Origin: Pseudomonas sp. PIC25
Lineage (GTDB): Bacteria; Pseudomonadota; Gammaproteobacteria; Pseudomonadales; Pseudomonadaceae
Assembly (NCBI RefSeq): GCF_002286785.1
Contig: NZ_MUJY01000034.1
Location: 26,324 to 90,323 of the forward strand
Reading direction: 5' to 3'
Length of the DNA: 64,000 bases
In this document: positions 43,294-52,345 of the stretch, one piece after another
Numbering within the stretch: position 1 is the first letter of the stretch
Layout of the letters: each line of letters opens with the position of its first letter
The notes under the pieces: generated by a model
What the model saw: the letters and a program-made list of their open reading frames with translations, nothing else
Told to the model about the DNA's origin: nothing
The model's database searches: none
Position numbers and translations under genes: made by a program

Positions 43294-44289
43294 TCAGACA
43301 TTCACCATGTGCATGATCGCCTCCGGGTAACGCGTGCCGACGGCGGCGTCGACCGGGAAGATGGCGTCGATTCGCGCCAGTTCGTCGGCCGTGAGCTGTA
43401 CGTCGAGGGCGCCGAGGTTTTCTTCCAGATACCGACGGCGCTTGGTGCCGGGGATCGGGATCACGTCGTCACCCTGGGCCAGCACCCAGGCCAGGGCAAG
43501 TTGCGACGGCTTGACGCCCTTTTCCTCCGCCAGGACCTTCACCTGCTCCACCAGTCGCAGGTTGCGGGCGAAGTTCTCGCCCTGGAAGCGCGGGCTGGAG
43601 CGACGATAGTCGTCCTCGGCGAAGTCGGCCGGCGATGTGATCGCGCCCGTGAGGAAGCCCCGGCCCAAGGGGCTGTACGGAATGAAGGCGATGCCCAGGC
43701 GCCGGCAGGCTTCCAGGGTGCCGTTGGTTTCCGGGTCGCGGGTCCACAGCGAATATTCGCTCTGCAGTGCGCTGATCGGGTGCACCGTGCACGCCCGCTC
43801 CAGGGTGTTGGCGGACGCTTCGCTCAGCCCCAGGTAGCGGACCTTGCCGGCCCGAACCAGCTCGGCCATGGCGCCGACGGTCTCCTCGATGGGTACCTGC
43901 GGATCGATGCGGTGCTGGTAGTAGAGGTCCAGATGGTCGACGCCGAGGCGCTTCAGGCTGCCCTCGATGGCTTGGCGCACGTATTCCGGACGCCCGCTGA
44001 CGCCACGTACGGACGGATCGTTCGGATCGCGCAGAATACCGAACTTGCTGGCCAGGAACACCTGGTCACGCTTGCCCCGGATGGCACGGCCGACCAGCTC
44101 CTCGTTGGTGAACGGGCCGTACATGTCGGCGGTATCGAAGAAATTCAGCCCCAGCTCCAGGGCTCGGTGCAGGGTGGCGACGGATTCCCGGTCGTCGCGG
44201 CCGGCGACATAGAAGTCGCTCATGCCCATGCAGCCCAGGCCGATGGCGGATACCTCCGGGCCGTTGCGGCCAAGTCGTCGGGTTTTCAT
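43294..44289 (-). CDS. Aldo/keto reductase
   Basis: A 331-residue NADPH-dependent reductase with a TIM-barrel fold. The catalytic tetrad is visible: Asp and Tyr in [11 protein letters not shown], Lys in VFLASKFG and His in LYYQHRIDP. The C-terminal cofactor site is [17 protein letters not shown]. It resembles the YajO/pyridoxal-reductase-like AKR subgroup. GGGAG lies 7 bases before the ATG at 44289. It is divergent from a LysR gene and probably controlled by it. The substrate is unknown. Confidence 0.92.
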   Translation of the reverse strand: MKTRRLGRNGPEVSAIGLGCMGMSDFYVAGRDDRESVATLHRALELGLNFFDTADMYGPFTNEELVGRAIRGKRDQVFLASKFGILRDPNDPSVRGVSGRPEYVRQAIEGSLKRLGVDHLDLYYQHRIDPQVPIEETVGAMAELVRAGKVRYLGLSEASANTLERACTVHPISALQSEYSLWTRDPETNGTLEACRRLGIAFIPYSPLGRGFLTGAITSPADFAEDDYRRSSPRFQGENFARNLRLVEQVKVLAEEKGVKPSQLALAWVLAQGDDVIPIPGTKRRRYLEENLGALDVQLTADELARIDAIFPVDAAVGTRYPEAIMHMVNV

Positions 44290-44381
44290 AGGGACACTCC
44301 CTTCAATGGATGGCGGAAAGATTGCGGATTCATTCTTGTTGTTGATCCTGACTAGATAAACCGGATAAAAACGCATTCACC

Positions 44382-44398
44382 ATTCGTAACCGGCGAAT
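44382..44398. promoter_or_regulatory. Candidate LysR operator
   Basis: ATTCGTAACCGGCGAAT is an inverted repeat (ATTCG-N7-CGAAT) containing a T-N11-A spacing, centred in the divergent gap next to the LysR start. Such sites are typical of autoregulating LysR proteins. Confidence 0.45.
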
Positions 44399-44405
44399 AA
44401 TTGAC

Positions 44406-45347
44406 ATGGACCGATTCATTGCCATGCGGGTATTCACCCGCATCGTGGAGCTGGGCGGATTCGGCAAGGCCGCCGACAGCCTGCACATGCCGCGGGCTTC
44501 CGTGACCACCTTGATCAAGCAACTGGAGGCACACCTGGGCGTACAGCTCCTGCAACGCACCACGCGCCAGGTCAGCCCGACCCTGGACGGTGCCGCCTAC
44601 TACGAACGTTGCGTGCGGCTGCTGGCGGACCTGGAAGAAACCGAGTCGCTGTTCTCCGAGGCACGTCGCAATCCGCAGGGCAAGCTGCGTGTCGACATGC
44701 CCGGCTCCCTCGGCCGGCTGGTGATCGTGCCCGCACTGCCGTCGTTCTGCCGACGCTACCCGCGCCTCGAGTTGGAACTGAGCACCAACGACCGCCCGGT
44801 GGACCTGATTCGCGAGGGTGTGGATTGCGTGCTGCGTGGCGGCGACGTGCTCGACGACAGCCTGGTGGCCCGGCCGCTGGCCAGGCTCACCCAGGTCACC
44901 TGCGCCAGCCGGGCCTATCTGGACGAGCATGGCACGCCGCAGGACCCGGATGATCTGCAAGGGCACTGCGCGGTCAACTACTTGTCCGCGGTCACCGGTC
45001 GGCCGTTCGCGCTGGAGTTCATGGACGGCGCTACGTTGTTAACCCGCACTTTGCCCGGACAACTGGCGGTGAACGGTGCCGACGGCTACGTGGCCGCCTG
45101 CGAGGCCGGGCTCGGGTTGATCCAGGCACCGTACTACCACGTCGCGACGCAGATCGCCCGCGGCGACTTGTGCGAGGTCCTGGCGCGCTGGCGCCCGCCG
45201 CCATTGCCGCTGACCGCGCTGTATCCGCCGCATCGCCAGTTGTCACGGCGGGTCAGGGTCTTCGTCGATTGGCTGGCGGAGTTATTCGGTAACCAGAATT
45301 GGGACGGTGGCAATGACATCATGCCGAGTCGAATCCGCGACGAATGA
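44406..45347 (+). CDS. LysR-family transcriptional regulator
   Basis: A 313-residue LysR regulator of the DsdC/PgrR-like subgroup. The HTH is MRVFTRIVELGGFGKAADSL with ASVTTLIKQLEAHLGVQLLQ and RTTRQV. The effector domain contains LELSTNDRPVDLIREGVDCV, as in regulators of aldo/keto reductase and short-chain dehydrogenase genes. It is divergent from the aldo/keto reductase gene with a 116-base intergenic region. In P. aeruginosa a LysR gene occupies the same place next to the alanine symporter. Confidence 0.92.
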   Translation: MDRFIAMRVFTRIVELGGFGKAADSLHMPRASVTTLIKQLEAHLGVQLLQRTTRQVSPTLDGAAYYERCVRLLADLEETESLFSEARRNPQGKLRVDMPGSLGRLVIVPALPSFCRRYPRLELELSTNDRPVDLIREGVDCVLRGGDVLDDSLVARPLARLTQVTCASRAYLDEHGTPQDPDDLQGHCAVNYLSAVTGRPFALEFMDGATLLTRTLPGQLAVNGADGYVAACEAGLGLIQAPYYHVATQIARGDLCEVLARWRPPPLPLTALYPPHRQLSRRVRVFVDWLAELFGNQNWDGGNDIMPSRIRDE

Positions 45348-45389
45348 GCGAGGCGCAGAAAATTCACCCAAGCATTCCTGTCTAAAGAG

Positions 45390-45419
45390 TTAAAATCCCC
45401 AACTTCCGCTTCCTATACT
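45390..45419 (+). promoter_or_regulatory. Candidate sigma-70 promoter of the symporter gene
   Basis: TATACT (45414-45419) is a good -10 box, with TTAAAA (45390-45395) as a modest -35 at 18 bp. Transcription from here would give a leader of roughly 215 bases before the symporter start. Confidence 0.5.
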
Positions 45420-45425
45420 GTGCGC

Positions 45426-45610
45426 CCGCAAGCACGGCCCGCGCTTGCGGACCCGGCGATTGCCTCGCCGGCAGCAGGGGAGCGAGGGGCAGTGGAGCGT
45501 TTACCCGCTTCGATGCCCGAACCGGAACTCTGCCTCATCCAGGCAGCTCAGCACGCGACGGCGAACCCACCGGTACGCCGATCCGAACAAGGCGAGGGGA
45601 ACCACCCCTG
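45426..45610 (+). other. Structured 5' leader of the AgcS symporter gene
   Basis: Three stems stand out: CCGCAAGC/GCTTGCGG (45426-45450), CCGGCGA/TCGCCGG (45453-45471) and AGGGG/CCCCT (45596-45610). The leader is long and ends 27 bases before the ATG with AAAAGGAG. I could not fit the glycine riboswitch consensus. It may be an uncharacterised RNA element or simply stable GC-rich structure. Confidence 0.4.
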
Positions 45611-45639
45611 GCCGTGACAACAAGAAAAAGGAGCCTTAA

Positions 45640-46983
45640 ATGGAATCCCTCAACAATCTGGTCAACGCCATCAACGGCATCGTCTGGGGCCCACCCATGC
45701 TGGTGCTGATCCTCGGCACCGGCCTGATCCTGATGCTCATGCTCAAGTTCATGCCCCTGGCCAAGATCCCGGCCGGTTTCCGCCTCATGTGGCAGGGCCG
45801 GACCAAGGGTGACGACGAGTCCGGCGAGATCAGCCCGTTCCAGGCGCTGATGACGTGCCTGGCGGCAACCGTGGGGACCGGCAACATCGCCGGTGTGGCC
45901 ACCGCGATCTTCCTCGGCGGCCCGGGGGCGCTGTTCTGGATGTGGTGTACCGCACTGGTGGGTATGGCCACCAAGTACGCCGAAGTGACGCTGGCGGTGC
46001 ACTACCGCGAGAAGGATGACCGCGGCGAGCACGTCGGCGGACCGATGTACGCGATCAAGAACGGCCTGGGCAAGAAGTGGCTGTGGCTGGGCACCGCCTT
46101 CGCCATCTTCGGCGGGCTGGCCGGCTTCGGCATCGGCAACATGGTCCAGGTCAACAGCATGGCGCACGCCCTGCAAACCACCTTCAACGTACCGCTGTGG
46201 CTCACCGGCCTGGTGTCGATGATCTTCGTCGGCCTAGTCATCCTCGGCGGCATCCAGCGCATCGGCAAGGTCGCCGCGACCCTGGTACCGTTCATGTGCG
46301 TGGCCTACATCGTGGCCGCCATCGTCGTACTGGTGGTACATGCCGATGCCATTCCGGCCGCCTTCTCGCTGATCTTCACCCACGCCTTCACGCCTGTCGC
46401 CGCCACCGGTGGCTTCGCCGGCGCGGCGGTGATGGCGGCGATCCGCTTCGGTGTCGCCCGCGGCATCTTCTCCAACGAGGCCGGTCTCGGTACCGCTGGT
46501 ATCGCCCAGGCCGCCGGCACCACCAACAGCCCGGTGCGCTCCGGCCTGATCGGCATGCTCGGGACTTTCATCGACACCCTGATCATCTGCTCGCTGACTG
46601 GCCTGGCGATCATCTGCTCCGGCGTCTGGACCGGCGGCGCCAGCGGCGCGGCACTCTCCGCGGCGGCCTTCGAGGCGGCCATGCCGGGCGTTGGCGGTTC
46701 GATCCTGACCGTGGCCCTGGTGATCTTCGCCTTCACCACCATCCTCGGCTGGAGCTACTACGGCGAGAAGTGCTGGGAATTCCTGGTGGGTACCAAGGCG
46801 ATCTGGCCGTTCCGCGTCGTCTGGGTGCTGGCCGTGCCGTTCGGTGCCATCGCCCAGCTCGATTTCGCCTGGCTGGTGGCGGATACCCTCAATGGCCTGA
46901 TGGCGATCCCGAACCTGCTGTCGCTGCTGCTGCTCAGCCCGGTGGTGGTGAAGCTGACCCGGGATTACTTCGCGAAAAACTGA
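45640..46983 (+). CDS. Sodium:alanine/glycine symporter (AgcS family)
   Basis: A 447-residue inner-membrane symporter with about eleven hydrophobic segments. Family motifs include MTCLAATVGTGNIAGVATAI, FLGGPGALFWMWCTALVGMA, GIFSNEAGLGTAGIAQAAGT and FTTILGWSYYGEKCWEFLVG. It imports alanine, glycine or related small amino acids with sodium. AAAAGGAG precedes the ATG. It sits in the same place as in P. aeruginosa, between the LysR gene and tpx, and has a long structured leader. Confidence 0.93.
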   Translation: MESLNNLVNAINGIVWGPPMLVLILGTGLILMLMLKFMPLAKIPAGFRLMWQGRTKGDDESGEISPFQALMTCLAATVGTGNIAGVATAIFLGGPGALFWMWCTALVGMATKYAEVTLAVHYREKDDRGEHVGGPMYAIKNGLGKKWLWLGTAFAIFGGLAGFGIGNMVQVNSMAHALQTTFNVPLWLTGLVSMIFVGLVILGGIQRIGKVAATLVPFMCVAYIVAAIVVLVVHADAIPAAFSLIFTHAFTPVAATGGFAGAAVMAAIRFGVARGIFSNEAGLGTAGIAQAAGTTNSPVRSGLIGMLGTFIDTLIICSLTGLAIICSGVWTGGASGAALSAAAFEAAMPGVGGSILTVALVIFAFTTILGWSYYGEKCWEFLVGTKAIWPFRVVWVLAVPFGAIAQLDFAWLVADTLNGLMAIPNLLSLLLLSPVVVKLTRDYFAKN

Positions 46984-46996
46984 TGTGCCGCCGTGT

Positions 46997-47040
46997 GCCG
47001 GAAGAAAGTCTGACTTGGGGGTCAGGACATTTTTTCCGGC
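46997..47040 (+). terminator. Large hairpin between the symporter gene and tpx
   Basis: GCCGGAA/TTCCGGC encloses GTCTGAC/GTCAGGAC (one bulged base), and a T-run lies in the 3' arm. It may end the symporter transcript or belong to the tpx leader. Confidence 0.5.
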
Positions 47041-47096
47041 CCGTGCTTAACTGTGCGTTTTCCACGTAATCCATCACCCGAACAAGGAATCGATCC

Positions 47097-47597
47097 ATGG
47101 CTCAAGTGACCCTCAAGGGCAATCCGGTGCAAGTCGAAGGCCAACTGCCGCAACCCGGCCAGCAGGCGCCAGCCTTCACCCTGGTCGGTGCCGGTCTGGC
47201 CGACGTGAGCCTGGCCAGCCTGGCCGGCAAGCGCAAGGTGCTGAATATTTTCCCCAGCATCGACACCCCGACCTGCGCCACCTCGGTACGCAAGTTCAAC
47301 GCCGAGGCGAGCAAGCTGGAGAACACCGTGGTGCTGTGCATCTCCGCCGACCTGCCGTTCGCCCAGGCCCGTTTCTGCGGTGCCGAGGGACTGGAAAACG
47401 TACAGAACCTGTCCACCATGCGTGGCCGAGAGTTCCTGCAGAACTACGGCGTCGCCATTTCCAGCGGCCCGCTGACCGGTGTCGCCGCCCGCGCCGTGGT
47501 GGTGCTGGATGAGAACGACAAGGTGCTGCACAGCGAACTGGTCGCCGAGATCGGCAGCGAGCCGAACTACGAGGCCGCTCTCGCAGCCCTCAAGTAA
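47097..47597 (+). CDS. tpx: Thiol peroxidase Tpx
   Basis: A 166-residue atypical 2-Cys peroxiredoxin. The peroxidatic Cys60 is in [16 protein letters not shown] and the resolving Cys94 is in [19 protein letters not shown]. It reduces hydrogen and alkyl peroxides using thioredoxin. AAGGAATCGATCC lies ahead of the ATG, and a strong intrinsic terminator follows the stop. Confidence 0.96.
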   Translation: MAQVTLKGNPVQVEGQLPQPGQQAPAFTLVGAGLADVSLASLAGKRKVLNIFPSIDTPTCATSVRKFNAEASKLENTVVLCISADLPFAQARFCGAEGLENVQNLSTMRGREFLQNYGVAISSGPLTGVAARAVVVLDENDKVLHSELVAEIGSEPNYEAALAALK

Positions 47598-47616
47598 CAG
47601 CCGGCAACAATCCGGA

Positions 47617-47644
47617 ACGGCCTGCTTCGCAGGCCGTTTTTCTT
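47617..47644 (+). terminator. Intrinsic terminator of tpx
   Basis: ACGGCCTGC, loop TTC, GCAGGCCGT is followed by TTTTCTTT, 19 bases after the tpx stop. Confidence 0.93.
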
Positions 47645-47755
47645 TGCAGGTCATGCACTTGGTGAGGCAGGGGAAGCGTAAAAGAGCGGTAAAGACGCTT
47701 TGCTTGAACGGCCCGACTGCTTATCGTTCACGCTCCTCGAACAGTGACGCTCATC

Positions 47756-48979
47756 ATGTCCGACACGCAGACGTCTTCCCGCTTTTCCCGCCGCTGGTTG
47801 TTCTCGGCCCTCGGCCTGCTCGTCATCGTCTTGCTGCTCTGGTGGTTCTGGCCCAGCCCGCCTGCGGAACAGAAAGGCCGCGGTCCCTGGGGACGCGGCG
47901 ACGGCGGGCCGGTGCCGGTGCGCGTGGCGCCGGTGGAACAGGGCGACTTCGCCATCCAGTTGAAGGCGCTGGGTACCGTCACTGCCTACAACACCGTCAA
48001 CGTGCGCAGCCGGGTGGACGGCGAGCTGGTCAAGGTGTTCTTCGCGGAGGGGCAGATGGTCAAGGCCGGCGACCTGCTGGCGGTGATCGACCCGCGTCCC
48101 TATGAAGTGGCCCTGCAACAGGCCGAAGGCACCCTCCAGGAAAACCGCGCCCAGTTGCAGAACGCCGAGATCGACCTCAAGCGCTACCAAGGCCTCTACG
48201 CGGAAGACTCCATCGCCAAGCAGACCCTGGACACCCAACTGGCTCTGGTGAATCAGTACCGGGGCACCTTGCAGGCCAACCAGGCGGCGGTCAACGAAGC
48301 CAAGCTCAACCTCCAGTTCACCCAGATACGCGCGCCGATCTCCGGACGCCTCGGCTTGCGCCAGGTGGACGTCGGCAACCTGATCAGCAGCGGCGACACC
48401 ACGCCGCTGGTGGTGATCACCCAGACCCTGCCGATCGCCGTCAGCTTCACCTTGCCCGAAGGGGACCTGCCGCAAGTGCTCAAGGCACGCGCCAGTGGCC
48501 GCGAGCCGCTGGTGGTGGAGGCCTGGGATCGCAGCGAGCGCCAGTTGCTGGCCACCGGCGAGCTGGAAAGCCTGGACAACCAGATCGACACCACCACCGG
48601 CACCGTGCGGATGAAGGCGCGGTTTGCCAATGCCGACGAAATCCTCTTCCCCAACCAGTTCGTCAACGTGCGTCTGCGCGTGGAAACCCGCCGGCAGGCC
48701 AGCATGATTCCCGCCGCGGCGCTGCAATACGGTTCGCGCGGGACCTTCGTGTTCGTCGTCGGCGCGGATGACAAAGTCTCGGTGCGTAGCGTCCAGGCCG
48801 GCCCGAGCGATGGTGAGCGCACCTTGATCGAAGAAGGCGTGGCCCTGGGCGAACGGCTGGTACTGGAAGGGACCGACCGCCTGCGCGACGGCGCCAAGGT
48901 GGAAGTGATCACCGACCCGGCACCCACCCCGTTGCCGGCCATGTCCAGCGAAGGCGACGAGAAGAAGCGCGACGCATGA
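47756..48979 (+). CDS. muxA: RND efflux membrane-fusion protein MuxA
   Basis: A 407-residue periplasmic adaptor (MdtA-like). The N-terminal membrane anchor (about residues 13-33) is not a lipoprotein box. It is followed by a lipoyl half-motif ([20 protein letters not shown] with [18 protein letters not shown]), an alpha-hairpin, a second lipoyl half ([20 protein letters not shown]) and beta-barrel domains. It links the MuxBC pump to OpmB. The ATG at 47756 is chosen from the protein; the ribosome-binding site is weak. It overlaps muxB (ATGA). In P. aeruginosa MuxABC-OpmB exports several antibiotics and affects virulence traits. Confidence 0.93.
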   Translation: MSDTQTSSRFSRRWLFSALGLLVIVLLLWWFWPSPPAEQKGRGPWGRGDGGPVPVRVAPVEQGDFAIQLKALGTVTAYNTVNVRSRVDGELVKVFFAEGQMVKAGDLLAVIDPRPYEVALQQAEGTLQENRAQLQNAEIDLKRYQGLYAEDSIAKQTLDTQLALVNQYRGTLQANQAAVNEAKLNLQFTQIRAPISGRLGLRQVDVGNLISSGDTTPLVVITQTLPIAVSFTLPEGDLPQVLKARASGREPLVVEAWDRSERQLLATGELESLDNQIDTTTGTVRMKARFANADEILFPNQFVNVRLRVETRRQASMIPAAALQYGSRGTFVFVVGADDKVSVRSVQAGPSDGERTLIEEGVALGERLVLEGTDRLRDGAKVEVITDPAPTPLPAMSSEGDEKKRDA

Positions 48980-51900
48980 ACCTGTCCCGCCCGTTTATCC
49001 TGCGGCCGGTCGCCACCACGCTGCTGATGGTGGCGATCTTCCTTGCCGGGATCATTGCCTACCGGATGCTGCCGGTCTCCGCGCTGCCCGAGGTGGATTA
49101 CCCGACCATCCGCGTGCTGACGCTCTATTCCGGCGCCAGCCCGGAGGTGATGACCAGCGCGGTGACGGCGCCGCTGGAGCGCCAGTTCGGCCAGATGCCG
49201 GGCTTGAAGCAGATGTCCTCGACCAGTTCCGGCGGCGCCTCGGTGATCACCCTGCGCTTCAACCTGGAAATGTCCCTGGACGTCGCCGAGCAGGAGGTCC
49301 AGGCGGCGATCAACGCGGCCACCAACCTGCTGCCCAACGACCTGCCGGCGCCGCCCGTGTACAACAAGGTCAACCCGGCCGACACTCCGGTGCTGACCCT
49401 GGCGATCAGCTCGAAGACCATGAGCCTGCCGCAAGTCCATGACCTCGTGGATACCCGCATGGCGCAGAAGATCGCCCAGATCAGCGGCGTCGGCCTGGTT
49501 ACCCTGGCCGGCGGCCAGCGCCCGGCGGTGCGTATCCGCGTCAACCCCGAGGCACTGGCGTCCTACGGGCTGAACCTGTCCGACGTGCGCAGCCTGATCA
49601 CCGCCTCCAACGTCAACCAACCCAAGGGTAACTTCGACGGCCCGACCCGCGTTTCCCAGCTCGATGCCAATGATCAGCTCAAGTCCGCCGATGAATACCG
49701 CGACCTGATCCTTACCTACCAGAACGGCGCGGCGTTGCGCCTGAAAGACGTCGCCACCATCATCGACGGTGCCGAGAACGAACGCCTGGCCGCCTGGGCC
49801 AACCGGCAGGAAGCGGTGCTGCTGAACATCCAGCGCCAACCCGGCGCCAACGTCATCGACGTGGTGGACCGTATCCAGATGCTGTTGCCGCAGATCACCG
49901 CCGGGCTGCCCGCCAGCCTCGACGTGGTGACGCTCACCGACCGCACCCAGACCATCCGCGCCGCCGTCAGCGATGTGCAGCACGAGCTGCTGCTGGCGGT
50001 GATCCTGGTGGTGCTGGTGACCTTCCTGTTCCTGCGCAAGCTGGCGGCCACGGTGATCCCGTCCATCGCCGTGCCGCTGTCATTGATCGGCACCTTCGTG
50101 GTCATGCACCTGGCCGGGTTCTCGGTCAACAACCTGACTCTGATGGCCCTGACCATCGCCACCGGTTTCGTGGTGGACGACGCCATCGTCATGCTGGAGA
50201 ACATCGCCCGCCACCTGGAGGAGGGCGAGACGCCGCTGAACGCGGCGCTCAAGGGTGCGCGGCAGATCGGCTTCACCCTGGTGTCGCTGACCTTCTCGCT
50301 GATCGCCGTGCTGATCCCGCTGCTGTTCATGGCTGACGTGGTGGGCCGGTTGTTCCGCGAGTTCGCCATCACCCTGGCGGTGGCCATCCTGATCTCCCTG
50401 GTGGTGTCCCTGACCCTCACGCCGATGATGTGCGCGCGCCTGCTCAAGCCGGAGAAAACTGGCGAGGAGGGGCGTTTCTACCGGGCGGCGGGTGCCTTCA
50501 TCGACGGCATGATCGAGCGCTATTCCCACGGCCTGAAATGGGTGTTGCGCCATCAACCGCTGACCCTGCTGGTGGCGGTGATCACCCTCGGCCTGACCGT
50601 GCTGCTCTACCTGGCGGTGCCCAAGGGCTTCTTCCCGGTGCAGGACACAGGAGTGATCCAGGGCATCTCCGAAGGCCCGCAGACCATTTCCTTCCGCGCC
50701 ATGAGCGAGCGCCAACAGGCCCTGGCGGAAGCGATCCTGCGCGATCCGGCGGTGGCCAGTCTGTCGTCCTACATCGGGGTCGACGGCGATAATCCGACCC
50801 TGAACAGCGGGCGCCTGCTGATCAACCTCAAGCCGCACGCGGAGCGCGACGTCACTGCTAGCGAGGTGATCGAACGGCTGCGTCCGGAGCTGGCACGCTT
50901 GCCGGGCGTCCAGGTCTATCTCCAGCCGGTGCAGGACCTGACCATCGAGGACCGGGTCAGCCGCACCCAGTTCCAGCTCAGCCTGGAATCCCCGGACGCG
51001 GCGCTGCTGGAGGAATGGACGCCCAGGCTGGTGGACGCCTTGCGCCAGCAGCCGGAGTTGACCGATGTCACCAGCGATCTGCAGAACCGTGGTCTGCAAG
51101 TGTTCCTGGAAATCGACCGCGACGCCGCCAGCCGCCTCGGCGTCAGCGTTACCGACATCGACGATGCGCTCTACGATGCCTTCGGCCAGCGGCAGATATC
51201 CACCATCTTCACCCAGGCCAGCCAGTACCGCGTGGTGCTGGAGACCCAGGCCGCCGACCGCCTCGGCCCGGCGGCGCTGCGCCAGATCCATGTGGCCACG
51301 GCGGAGGGCGGGCAGGTGCCGCTGTCGTCGCTGGCGCGCATCACCGAGCGGCCGACCGCGCTGCTGATCAACCACATCGGCCAGTTCCCGGCGGTGACCC
51401 TGTCGTTCAACCTGGCATCCGGCGTGGCCTTGGGCGAGGCGGTGCAGGTCATCGAACGGGTGGAACAGGAGATCGGCCTGCCAGGCGGCATCCAAACCGA
51501 GTTCCAGGGTGCCGCCGAAGCCTTCCGCGCCTCGCTGTCGAGCACGCTGCTGCTGATCCTCGCGGCCGTCGTGACCATGTACATCGTGCTGGGCGTGCTC
51601 TACGAGAGCTACATCCACCCGATCACCATCCTCTCCACCTTGCCATCGGCCGGTGTCGGTGCGTTGCTGGCGTTGCTACTGACCGGCAACGACCTCGGTC
51701 TGATCGCCATCATCGGCATCATCCTGCTGATCGGCATCGTCAAGAAGAACGCGATCATGATGATCGACTTCGCCCTGGACGCCGAACGCCACCAGGGGAT
51801 GAGCCCGGAAGAGGCGATCTACCAGGCGGCACTGCTGCGTTTCCGGCCGATCCTGATGACCACCCTTGCGGCCCTGTTCGGCGCCATCCCGCTGATGCTC

Positions 51901-52068
51901 GCCACCGGCTCCGGCGCCGAACTGCGCCAGCCGCTCGGCCTGGTGATGGTGGGTGGGCTGCTGGTCAGCCAGGTGCTGACTCTGTTCACCACACCGGTGA
52001 TCTACCTCTGGTTCGACCGCCAGTCGCGGCGCTTCATGCGCCGTAGCGCGGCGGGGGTGGCCTTGTGA
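48976..52068 (+). CDS. muxB: RND efflux pump inner-membrane subunit MuxB
   Basis: A 1030-residue proton-driven RND transporter (MdtB-like) with twelve membrane helices and two large periplasmic loops. The TM4 proton-relay acids appear in [20 protein letters not shown] and a TM10-11 region in [19 protein letters not shown]. It forms a heteromeric trimer with MuxC. Coupled to muxA by a 4-base overlap. Unlike a tight operon, 277 non-coding bases with repeats separate it from muxC. Confidence 0.94.
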   Translation: MNLSRPFILRPVATTLLMVAIFLAGIIAYRMLPVSALPEVDYPTIRVLTLYSGASPEVMTSAVTAPLERQFGQMPGLKQMSSTSSGGASVITLRFNLEMSLDVAEQEVQAAINAATNLLPNDLPAPPVYNKVNPADTPVLTLAISSKTMSLPQVHDLVDTRMAQKIAQISGVGLVTLAGGQRPAVRIRVNPEALASYGLNLSDVRSLITASNVNQPKGNFDGPTRVSQLDANDQLKSADEYRDLILTYQNGAALRLKDVATIIDGAENERLAAWANRQEAVLLNIQRQPGANVIDVVDRIQMLLPQITAGLPASLDVVTLTDRTQTIRAAVSDVQHELLLAVILVVLVTFLFLRKLAATVIPSIAVPLSLIGTFVVMHLAGFSVNNLTLMALTIATGFVVDDAIVMLENIARHLEEGETPLNAALKGARQIGFTLVSLTFSLIAVLIPLLFMADVVGRLFREFAITLAVAILISLVVSLTLTPMMCARLLKPEKTGEEGRFYRAAGAFIDGMIERYSHGLKWVLRHQPLTLLVAVITLGLTVLLYLAVPKGFFPVQDTGVIQGISEGPQTISFRAMSERQQALAEAILRDPAVASLSSYIGVDGDNPTLNSGRLLINLKPHAERDVTASEVIERLRPELARLPGVQVYLQPVQDLTIEDRVSRTQFQLSLESPDAALLEEWTPRLVDALRQQPELTDVTSDLQNRGLQVFLEIDRDAASRLGVSVTDIDDALYDAFGQRQISTIFTQASQYRVVLETQAADRLGPAALRQIHVATAEGGQVPLSSLARITERPTALLINHIGQFPAVTLSFNLASGVALGEAVQVIERVEQEIGLPGGIQTEFQGAAEAFRASLSSTLLLILAAVVTMYIVLGVLYESYIHPITILSTLPSAGVGALLALLLTGNDLGLIAIIGIILLIGIVKKNAIMMIDFALDAERHQGMSPEEAIYQAALLRFRPILMTTLAALFGAIPLMLATGSGAELRQPLGLVMVGGLLVSQVLTLFTTPVIYLWFDRQSRRFMRRSAAGVAL

Positions 52069-52139
52069 GCTTCAAGCGGCAAGGGGGGAGCGGTAAGCAT
52101 CGCTGGCTGGGGGCGTTTGGCGAGTTGGCTGGGCATTGG

Positions 52140-52290
52140 TGTGTGACGAGACTCTGCCCCCTAACCCCAGCCCTCTCCCCAAAGGGGCGAGGGGGTAATC
52201 GTGTTGCCTGTAGTCACGGCGTAAAACCGAGGCTCGGTTTTGCACGAACCGCTCCCTCTTGGGGTGAGGGGGAGGTCTTTCGCCGGACAA
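52140..52290. repeat. Palindromic repeats inside the mux operon
   Basis: Between muxB and muxC lie CCCTCTCCCC-AAA-GGGGCGAGGG (52171-52193), the near-perfect AAAACCGAG-G-CTCGGTTTT (52223-52241), and CTCCCTCTTGGGGTGAGGG. These are common intergenic repeat words in Pseudomonas. They would fold strongly in the polycistronic mRNA. Confidence 0.75.
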
Positions 52291-52345
52291 CAAACCCTCC
52301 CATCTCCACAAACCCCCTTGAAGTGCTCCCGGCTGCTTCCCCGCT

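Noticed and set aside
45421..45639. Glycine riboswitch before the AgcS symporter
   Set aside because: The conserved glycine-aptamer words could not be placed; kept only as an unassigned structured leader.
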